Assembly (NCBI GenBank): GCA_002104985.1
Contig: MCGO01000044.1
Location: forward strand, 186,001 to 250,000
Length of the DNA stretch: 64,000 nt
Origin: Rhizoclosmatium globosum
Lineage: Eukaryota; Chytridiomycota; Chytridiomycetes; Chytridiales; Chytriomycetaceae
Direction: 5' to 3'
The position numbers and the translations under genes are program-made. Of the stretch, positions 56,267 through 64,000 are shown one piece after another. How positions within the stretch are numbered: the first letter of the stretch is position 1; each line of letters opens with the position of its first letter. The notes under the pieces were generated by a model. That model searched no databases, was not told the origin of the DNA, and saw nothing but the letters and a program-made list of their open reading frames with translations.

Positions 56267-59200
56267 ATGAACATTTCACCCGTGACAGCGCCCGACTTGG
56301 ACGACCGTCGGTACGCACTGCTAACGCTTCCGAATGGGCTGCAGTGCCTTCTTGTAAGCGATGCCTCGACGGACAAGGCAGCTGCGGCAATGGACGTGCA
56401 CGTTGGGCACCTGAGCGACGCGTGTTCTGTGGCCGGGCTTGCGCACTTCTGCGAGCACCTTTTGTTCATGGGCAATTCCAAGTATCCGTCCGAGAACGAG
56501 TACTCGTCGTTTCTGTCTGCGAACGGCGGGTCCTCGAACGCATTCACTGCCGCCGACCACACAAACTACTACTTTGACGTGAAGGCGGATGCCCTCGAAC
56601 CCGCCCTCGACAGATTCACAAACTTCTTCGTGGCGCCCCTCTTCGATGCCTCGTGCACCGACAGGGAAATGCGGGCCGTCGACTCGGAACACAAAAAGAA
56701 CCTTCAGTCCGACTCGTGGCGCATCTATCAACTGCAAAAGGACCTCATGCACAAGGACCATCCTTTCTGCAAGTTTGGAACGGGTAACTTGGTCACCCTC
56801 AAAGACATTCCTGAGCAGAACAACATTGACGTCAGGAAAGTCCTTCTCGACTTTCACGACTCGTTCTACTCGGCGAATATCATGAAATTGGTTGTGCTCG
56901 GAAAGGGTGAGTTGCAATTGTGTCTGTGCGTGCGTGTGTTGGATGTTGGTTGATGCGCAGCAGTAAGATAGTGGCAGAGACACAGATTACTACCGAAAGA
57001 CACTTCCATCTTCAAGCTCTTTTGTTCATGAAGTGAATTCAGTAGCGAGCACACGGAGCAAGGCTCATTTAATGCAGTCAGGCGAAGCCTCAGAAATAGT
57101 GAACGCAGTGAACGAGCTTTCGTGAAGCAACCTTTAGCGTGGATTGAGCTGTCTAGCGAAAGCACGTGTTGAGCTCATTGTCATCAAAAGAATGAGAACT
57201 GCTTTGAAGTATCAACCTCAGCAACATGATAAAATCAACCTCTTCCAATCGTCTAATCCACGGTTCAAATCTAAAAAAATTCATGATAGAACCTATCGAA
57301 CAGTTGGCTGAATGGGTCACCCAAAAGGCATCTGCCATCAAAAACAAAAACATTCCTGTTCCTTCATTTCCTGGTCACCCCCTCGGAAAAGACCAGCTGC
57401 AGCGTCAAATTTCAGTGAAACCAGTCAAAGATAGTCGAAGCTTGCAGATTACATTCCCTCTCCCTGATCTCACAAAATTCTATCGTTGTAAACCGTCCAG
57501 TTATTTATCTCACTTGATTGGTCATGAAAGTGAAGGAAGCATTCTAGCACTCTTGAAGAAGAAGGGATGGGCACAAGACTTGAGCGCTGGTGCATCGTCA
57601 GGTGCAATCAACTTTTCATTCTTCAAAATCAGCGTCAGTCTCACAGAGGAAGGATCAAAGCATTGGGAAGAAGTCATTGTTATGGTATTTCAGTATATCG
57701 AGATGCTCAAAAAGACGGGCGTTCAAGAATGGATCTATGAGGAATGCAAAATCTTGTCTGAAGTCCGATTCCGTTTTGAAGAAAAGCGAAACCCGGCTTC
57801 ATTCGCGTCTCGTGTTGCTGGTGACATGCATGATTACCCACCACCTGATATTCTCAACGGAAGCACCGTCATGTTTGAATTGGACAAGAAGAAGGTGGAA
57901 GAAGTATTAGATCTGCTCCGTGTGGACAATTTCAGACTCACCTTGATCTCTCCCGATTTTGACTCGAGTTCTTGGTCAAAAGCAGAGTGGTATGGTACCG
58001 AATACCTGCACGAACCCATTTCCGACTCCCTGAAGCAGGCACTTGCCTCAATTGCTCCAAACCCGGCTTTCCATTTGCCCCTGAAGAATGAATTTGTCCC
58101 CAGCAACTTTACAATCCGAAAGACTTCAGCAACGACCCAAAAATGCCCCAACATTGTCTATGAAACCGACACCACGCGTCTTTGGCACAAGAAGGACGAC
58201 ACATTCTGGGTCCCAAAAGCCAAAGTGATCTTCACACTCAAATCCCCACTTGCCTACGTCACTCCCGTCACATGTGTCCTCACACGTCTGTATACCGACT
58301 GCCTCACAGATGCGTTGAACGAGTTCAGTTACTATGCCTCCGTCGCAGGACTCGACTACTACATGTCCAACTCAACGGAAGGCATTGAACTCACAATCTC
58401 TGGATACAACGACAAGGTATCCCTTCTCCTCCACCGAATCATGCACACTGCCAAGACACTCCAAATCGACGAGAAGCGATTCATAGCCGTGAAGGAAGAC
58501 CTTGGACGGTCGTACAAGAACTGGTCCATGGAACAACCCTACCAACACGCGTCCTTCTTCTCCTCCTACGTCACGCAAGAGCGTTTGTGGACGTCGGACG
58601 AGAAGTTGGCTGTGTTGGAGGAACTTGGGGTTTCGGATGTGATGGCGTTTTATCCACAGTTGTTGGGACGGTTGCATGTGGAAGGGTTTGTGTTTGGAAA
58701 TGTGGAGGTGGATGAGGCTGTCCAGTTGGCCAAGATTTTGCAGGAGGAGTTGAAGTTTAAGGCGTTGCCGGGACAGCTTCATAATCAGGTTGTTCGTACG
58801 CATGTGTTTCCAGATGGTAACTATTTGTTGTTTTTCTGTTCATGTAGGTTTTCTTATGCTGGTATTTTTGATGAATGATAGGGCAGCATATTGTTCACAC
58901 GAGGCCGATTGCGAATCCAAATCAAGTCAATTCTGCGCTTGAACATTTGATTCAGATTGGGGATGTTTCACATGCGGATCTACGTGTTCGTGCGATGCTG
59001 TTTGCGCAGATTGCGAAGGAGCCTTGTTTCAATGTCTTGCGTACTCAGGAACAGCTGGGGTATATTGTGTTTTCTGGGATCAGAAAGCAGACGGGGATGA
59101 TTAGTTTCCGGATTCTTGTGCAGAGTGAGCGTGGCCCTGCGTATATCGAGGAGCGCTCGGAATTGTTTTTGAGGAGCTTGAGGGTTTGTACATTTTCTTT

Positions 59201-59785
59201 GTTTGTGTTGTCGATGTTGCTGACTGTTTTGGCGAATAGAACACCATTCTCGAAATGTCCGAGATTGAATTCAAAAAGAACATTGAGGCTGTTGTGTTCA
59301 ATCTGTTGGAGAAGGATAAGAATATGGCACAGGAAGCGCATCGTCTTTGGGGAAGTATCAGCAACAAGTATTATGACTTTGATCAGGAAGAGCGCGATGC
59401 GCAAATGGTGATTAGTTTTATTGTTTTCTTGGTATCTTTGTATTGACTAACATGTGAATCTTTTTTTTTGATAAAATAGGTTACCACAATCACGCCTCAA
59501 GACCTCCTCGAATTCTTTGACAATTACATTTCCCCAGACTCACGCACACGTCGTATCCTCAGCATCCACTTACACAGCTCCAAAGCAAAACCCGAAGAAT
59601 GCGTTGTGACACCCCGTGAAATCAACCAAGTCTCTGATTCCTCTGACGAGATTGTCACTTCTCGTCGTATCGTTGTGGACGAGAACGGGGTTTCGGAGTT
59701 GAAGGCGTCGATGGAGTTGAGCAAGAGTCCTGTTCCATATACGAATTTGGGTGTGTTTCGGTTGAGTGGAAACAGCAAGATGTGA
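56267..59785 (+). CDS. IDE: Insulysin (insulin-degrading enzyme), M16 metallopeptidase
   Basis: Five exons (56267-56906, 57290-58816, 58882-59183, 59240-59407, 59480-59785) keep phase and give about 980 aa, the family's length. The inverted zinc motif is [10 protein letters not shown] near residue 62, with the distal zinc ligand Glu in the [17 protein letters not shown] segment. Conserved blocks follow: [68 protein letters not shown] and [17 protein letters not shown]. The enzyme has four homologous domains forming a closed chamber that cleaves short peptides. No signal peptide is visible, so it is probably cytosolic. Choosing the first exon-exon junction at G|AA restores the LGKE motif found in other insulysins. 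The C-terminus lacks a peroxisomal SKL and ends SGNSKM. Its last 30 codons are partly duplicated at 17.4 kb. Confidence 0.95.
57061..57140 (+). repeat. Intron-borne repeat copy in IDE intron 1
   Basis: AGGCTCATTTAATGCAGTCAGGCGAAGCC..AGAAATAGTGAACGCAGTGAACGAGC..CGTGAAGC..TTTAGCGT aligns with the unit at 44975-45050. It lies in an unusually long (383-bp) intron for this genome. A further TAGCGAAAGCACG..GAGCTCATTG stretch follows it. Confidence 0.6.
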
Positions 59786-59884
59786 AATTTGGGTATTGTT
59801 TTTTTGCTTTGGGAGGATTTGGCGATGATTTGGAGGAAAAATGGTGTTTGATGGGTGGGTTGGGATGAATGGATGGACTGTTGT

Positions 59885-60593
59885 TGAATAAACGCGTACC
59901 TATTCGGCGACTTAGATACAAAGGTGACAAAATGGTGAGCGATTTGCGTTACTCCTCCATTGTTCAAAGTGTCGAGTTCATCATGAAGATTGGAATATGT
60001 TCTCTTTCTTTCGGCAGCTATTAATTGCTGTCGTAAGTTTTGACTTGGACTGGTGGAGTTACTAAAATTCATTAGTTTGCTATCCATGTTTGTGGGCAAG
60101 TCATTTGTTTGCAGAACAAAATTGTCAGAATCCCGCCAGCAAAAACCACAATTTTATCATCCTCCAAACAACAATGCCGAACTGGAACTGACATCCACCC
60201 TGACCGTATCATGAACTCGCATCCAGCCGTTGATTGGTACCTTCATACATCTGTTCATGCTATAGCCATATTGACACGTCTTCTTCACCATAGATTCTGA
60301 ACCACGTCTTCATCCATGCCCAACTCTCGATTCGATTCAGGCCACACACGCTGTATGTTCCTCGTATAAGCTGTACTCACGTCACTCTTTTCAGCTGTAC
60401 AGATTCTTCCGACTTTGGGGCTCTCGAGTTCCATGCTGCTGTCATAAAAACCCATTCTGGTACCTCTTTGGCTGCTACCTTCCACGTTGGCGTCTTCGTC
60501 TGGATCCACTGGCCGTCTCGTTCCGTTTGACCAGATAAATTTAAAGCTCACCAGGGATTCCGCTTCAACGGCACTGTTCTTTCTTCCTGTCAC
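59885..60593 (-). other. Possible small gene in the duplicated segment (unproven)
   Basis: Two minus-strand open stretches have coding-like composition and are conserved in the damaged copy: 60285-60593 (ESPKVGRICTAEKSDVSTAY) and about 59930-60099 (ERKRTYSNLHDELDTLNNGG, also at 17860-18031). They could be exons of one gene, but no complete structure could be built and no family is recognised. The first stretch overlaps a dispersed-repeat core on the other strand. Confidence 0.25.
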
Positions 60594-60701
60594 TCACGTT
60601 TCCCTTGGGTCAAACGTGGCTGGCTTGCGGATTCCAGTGTGGGTTGGCTGTCTCTGGCACACTCTGCGGTTGCTCGTTGTTGGAAATGGAAAGTATTCTC
60701 G
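60550..60701 (+). repeat. Dispersed repeat core, copy in the better duplication
   Basis: Begins CCAGGGATTCCGCTTCAACG and ends GGAAATGGAAAGTATTCTCG, nearly identical to 18467-18619. It includes the upstream GGCCGTCTCGTTCCGTTTGA extension (from about 60510). Confidence 0.8.
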
Positions 60702-60872
60702 TATGTTATTCTTCTTTGCATATTCTAATCGTTTGCATTCATAGTTTCACCTTGCGAATGTTTCTGCCTACGTTTTTCATTTGCACCCATCATATAAATA
60801 AATGAGATTTATTAAACAAACATTTGGTTCTGATTATTGATATAACGTTGTCGGTTTGCATTTCCCTATTCT

Positions 60873-62446
60873 TTACTGATGTCTCGAGAAAATACCATCA
60901 ATATATGCCTGCATGGCGGTTTCACCTCCGTTTGGTACATACAGGTAGATTGTGGATAGAGCAAGAAAGCGGACGTATGCAGGTGTAATGGGAGGATTAT
61001 TGCGGGACGCGATGATAAGGATAATGGGAACAGCTCCCGCTCGAATGAAGTCAGATTCGAAGCCTGAGACAATCTGCAAGAGCGCAAATTTCCGTTCAAG
61101 AGAAAGCTTGTCAAACACAGTCCTAATAAATGAGGAAATGCGATGTGAACACATAAAGAATCAAATTTGACTTACAAGAAGGTTTCCAAGTTATCAGTAA
61201 CAGTACCAGCTACATTAGAGTATATCTTGTCGCGAATATCATGGATGACCAGATCCTGAACGCGGTTGATTTCTTGCAGACTTGCAATCCATTCTGGTGT
61301 AGATTCATTTATCGGGGTGAAGAACTCAAGAAATAAACGCTTTGGTAAGACTTTTGCATGTTCAATCATTGCGCGAAACACTTCAAACGATGCTATTGCG
61401 TCATTCACGGCATATTTGGTTGCCTTGGGAGTCAGAGGTGCAGTCCAAGTATTCCCAGATGCTTTTTTCCCTTTTAACTGGAAATCGCCTCTCACTAAAT
61501 ACGTCAAGAGACCGGCCAGGGATAATGGAAAGTTTTGTCCAGTTGCTTTGTTGATTGCAAGGGCTGCTCTGTAGGTGTCCACAACATTGTTTGCCTTAGA
61601 ATCAAGTTAGTTCTATAGGGCTCGGAAAGTAGACTCACTTGAACTCTGAACGTAGTTTTAAGCTTCTGGATATCCTCAATCACAGCAACTCCAGTTTTGA
61701 TAATTTCACGAGACTGAAAAAATTGAACGAGTGCGGGAACAAGGCGAGTTCCGGAAGGATAACCTGTAACCACATCGTAGTTATGGATGGCGTTGAGCTA
61801 TGAAATAATTGCAGCTATTAGTCAGATTAGGGAAAGCCCTCCAAAGAACCCACCCTGAACAAAAACACAAAGTTCAGCGCAACACAAATCTGCAAAAGAA
61901 CAGGAATTTGCGTTCGCGTACAGAATTCACAGTCAACGCCGGCAATATTTGGAAACACGTCGGATGCAGGGCCGTTTTGTTTTGCATGTTCAAATTTAAA
62001 GTTGAATTCTTCCATGTATATGGTTGCAGCCGTGTTTGCCTCAATTGCAGTATTCAGAATAGCAATGTGCACGCCCAAGCCTCCCATTACAGTGGGGATG
62101 TTGATACAGTCGATTCCTGCGTTTTTCAGCCTCGGTACCAGCTGTGTGGCAACTCGTTCAGCGGCCCCAAAGCAGAGCTGATGAACACGAGAACGTTAGT
62201 TATAGATTTCAATATTTGAATCTAAAATCTTACCATGGGTGGACCAACTTGAGCCATCATTTTGGTTCTGGTGCTGGTTATGGTTATCAGTGGAATCAAT
62301 TGCAAGAGCGCGAATAGATCAGATATAGCAAGAAATATACGGGCGTATGCAGAAGCTGGAGGGAGTTTGAGTTTCGTTTCTTGGTCCCTTTCCTTCAGTT
62401 CTGTGGGACTTGTGTTCAAGGGGACAACATGTGCTTGGATCATCAT
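60873..62446 (-). CDS. Gene A: uncharacterised protein with hydrophobic segments
   Basis: Five exons (62234-62446, 61854-62177, 61639-61797, 61176-61594, 60873-61122) with introns of about 44-58 bp keep phase and give about 454 aa. Hydrophobic stretches near residues 37-57 (RIFLAISDLFALLQLIPLITI), 163-179 (IPVLLQICVALNFVFLF) and 410-420 (GAVPIILIIAS) suggest membrane association or a buried helical core. The rest is helical and charged (LPKRLFLEFFTPINESTPEW). I recognise no family. The intact splice sites and frame here, against the many breaks in the copy at 18.8-20.2 kb, suggest this copy is functional. A fragment of its third exon is also found fused to a BRCT-like gene at 21.1 kb. Confidence 0.7.
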
Positions 62447-62742
62447 CCCTTTCCCCCAATGACACGAAGTAATAAAACAGAATGCATCGCTTTATTCCTT
62501 TTTTAATATTCCACGACGAAAGTATTATGAACCATTTTCACCTTCAACAACTACAAGTGTTTCCACTTCCACCATTGTTCCAGTACCATCAGCCACTATT
62601 CCAACTGCTCTAACTACTGGCAAAGCTCTACCTGCATCGCAAACGAATATTCAGAAAGGTATAACTGGAATATCTACATAATCTATTGTGCTTGAAGCAC
62701 TATTTATATGTAATAAACAGAAGGCCACCCACTAACCACTCG

Positions 62743-63472
62743 TTAGAGGAGGTCAACGTCGCCCATTTGCACCACAACCACACGTCCTCCCACAACGCAA
62801 ACTCGCATCACAATCGCCCCATGCTGACGCTCCGCTGTTTGTACCTTGCCGTACAATCCCTGGTCTGGTCCCCTCCTCAAAATCTTGACTCGGGTTCCTG
62901 GGTAAAAGTTAGTTGTGACAAGGAACTTTTCAGTTGCACCCACCAGGCAAGGGAATCTCGTTCTCCTTGTTGAGGTACCTTGCGGAACCTCTGATGGGGA
63001 ACGAGTCTCCGCCTTCTGGTACACAGACGGAATGCAGGCAAGTGGGATACGCGTGCTCAGTGGCAAGCTGCGATACTTGATGAGCGTAAATTAACCGGAA
63101 TAGAGTATAATACACACCTCTGCAATGCTTCGTTTGTTTGCAGCGGGTCCCAGTCGCAGTCTTGCTTCAAGAAACGCGCGTGTGACCACTGGGAGTCCCG
63201 CGCTTTTGGCGCTCTCAGGCTCTGTGTTTTGATATTTGATTAGAAACGGTGGTTCACCGTCAAATCATACTCGAATCACTTACTTGGAGGACCTGGTCGC
63301 TATTCACCTTGCTATCATTGTGAGTTGCATTGGCAAGGATACAAGAGGCATCAGCGCTGAGTAGTTTTTTGCGAATAAGACGGATATGCACTGGTCTGAC
63401 AGCAGCCTGAAGTCTTGTGACTTCGTGTGGGGTAAAGCCAACCACCTGAATGATGTTAGTGACAGAAGACAT
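62743..63472 (-). CDS. Gene B: BRCT-like domain plus KOW-like tail
   Basis: Four exons (63284-63472, 63118-63219, 62944-63067, 62743-62897) keep phase and give about 189 aa. Residues 9-90 resemble a BRCT fold: VVGFTPHEVTRLQAAV at the first strand and helix, ADASCILANATH for the THxVA strand, and AGLPVVTRAFLEARLRLG for the GIPVVxxxWLE helix, although the usual Trp is Phe. A linker (CVPEGGDSFPIRGSARYL) follows, then GTRVKILRRGPDQGLYGKVQ. That stretch matches the KOW pattern (GxxVxVxxGxxxGxxGxV) seen in transcription and ribosomal proteins. Nuclear DNA/RNA binding is inferred. At least three more or less broken relatives occur in this window (20.5-20.9, 21.0-21.6, 45.7-46.5 kb). Confidence 0.65.
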
Positions 63473-64000
63473 GGTACGTACCTGGGAACGAAATTTTTGA
63501 CAGCCAAGGCGGAGAACGAAAACGAGCGGGGTGTTTGGTGCGGGGATGCTGGCGCGTCATAACAACTTTGTTTTTTGAAACATAAGTAATGCATTAGTTG
63601 CTTGAGGAGTCAATGCACAAAACTGTTGTTGAAACTGCCTGTTGATGTCGCTTAGGGGTTAACCCTGAGTCAGTTATCATCTTTCAAGCTACAAAATATA
63701 CATCACATATAATCTTTTTTATTGTTGTTTTATATGAAGATCCCTCAAAATATGAAGTACTTTGGTACTGAGATACTTCTAAGTCAGTCTTAAAGTCTAC
63801 ATCTTAACAAGGCTAATTTCAACAAGACAACTCGTTGAGACAATAACTACATTTATGGAAGTTATGCCGGATTAGTGGATGACATGGGTGGGAGATGAGG
63901 CAGTGTCCTGCAAACATCACGGCATCATGATCGGACCGTGAAGGATTTTAGTTAATCATGAATATGGGATTATACTTTCTTTCGGCAGCTATTGATTGCA
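63473..64000. other. Non-coding right edge with short matches to the duplicated family
   Basis: No gene recognised. Around 63907-63924 (CCTGCAAACATCACGGCA) there is an exact short match to the BRCT paralog at 21.5 kb. The final bases (TTTCTTTCGGCAGCTATTG) match 17936-17954 of the damaged duplication. A further copy of this family may start here and continue beyond the window. Confidence 0.4.

Larger units (their letters stand above)
59700..63446. repeat. Segmental duplication, better-preserved copy
   Basis: Begins in the last IDE exon and continues through the intergenic DNA, gene A and gene B. It matches 17391-20773 in the same order and orientation. It keeps the empty target site of the solo LTR, and the full exons and introns where the other copy has deletions. 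Because IDE itself is complete here, this is the likely source locus. Confidence 0.9.

Noticed and set aside
56321..56983. Minus-strand open frame opposite the first IDE exon
   Set aside because: Shadow of a GC-rich coding exon. The plus strand carries the insulysin zinc motif.

Overview
This is a nuclear chromosome window from a eukaryote, most likely an early-diverging zoosporic (chytrid-type) fungus. Genes are intron-rich. Most introns are only about 50-110 bp with GT..AG borders, and genes are packed head-to-head on both strands. Cut8/STS1, COA4 and a CDK9/BUR1-type kinase point to a fungus. A CXorf65-like gene, a family I associate with flagellated lineages, points to a zoosporic one. 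The organism is an inference; no rRNA or other marker is present. All exon borders were placed by eye from splice signals, reading phase and family similarity.

Layout. 0.6-13.7 kb: a decayed multi-exon gene with two ubiquitin-like folds and C2H2-type zinc-finger remnants, split at 6.2/11.9 kb by a degenerate Copia-type LTR retrotransposon with very short LTRs (71 and 82 bp) and a clean 5-bp target duplication. 13.8-17.0 kb: a ubiquitin-fold/Cys-rich/C4HC3 gene diverging from Mediator subunit MED19. 17.4-20.8 kb: a damaged copy of a segmental duplication whose better copy lies at 59.7-63.4 kb; it carries a solo LTR that is absent from the other copy. 20.5-21.6 kb: rearranged BRCT-like fragments. 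22.9-45.5 kb: a dense housekeeping block. It holds a coclaurine-NMT/CFA-synthase-like methyltransferase, a GOLGA7/ERF4-family protein, COA4, a DOMON-cytochrome b561 protein, an AN1 zinc finger, two divergent F-box/LRR genes, a second ubiquitin-fold/C4HC3 gene, the Cut8/STS1 proteasome tether, a CXorf65-like protein, DCAF7/WDR68, a TMBIM-like membrane protein, CDK9/BUR1 and a low-complexity protein. 45.7-48.3 kb: a BRCT/KOW pseudogene, a tRNA-His and dispersed repeats. 48.5-59.8 kb: an uncertain hypothetical gene, a TMEM198-like membrane protein, gamma-tubulin complex protein 2 (TUBGCP2), more dispersed repeats, and insulysin (IDE). 59.7-63.5 kb: the better copy of the duplication, with an uncharacterised gene (A) and a BRCT-like/KOW-like gene (B).

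Most interesting. (1) Two complete paralogs keep an exact 76-residue ubiquitin fold ending LRLRGG that lacks Lys48 and Lys63. The fold is fused to a conserved Cys-rich region and a C4HC3 zinc module, and a third, decayed ubiquitin-like gene lies nearby. (2) Sequence-related elements sit inside introns of unrelated genes (introner-like). (3) The two copies of the duplication give a before/after record of LTR insertion, deletion and intron loss. (4) A BRCT/KOW gene family is breaking up and recombining across the window.
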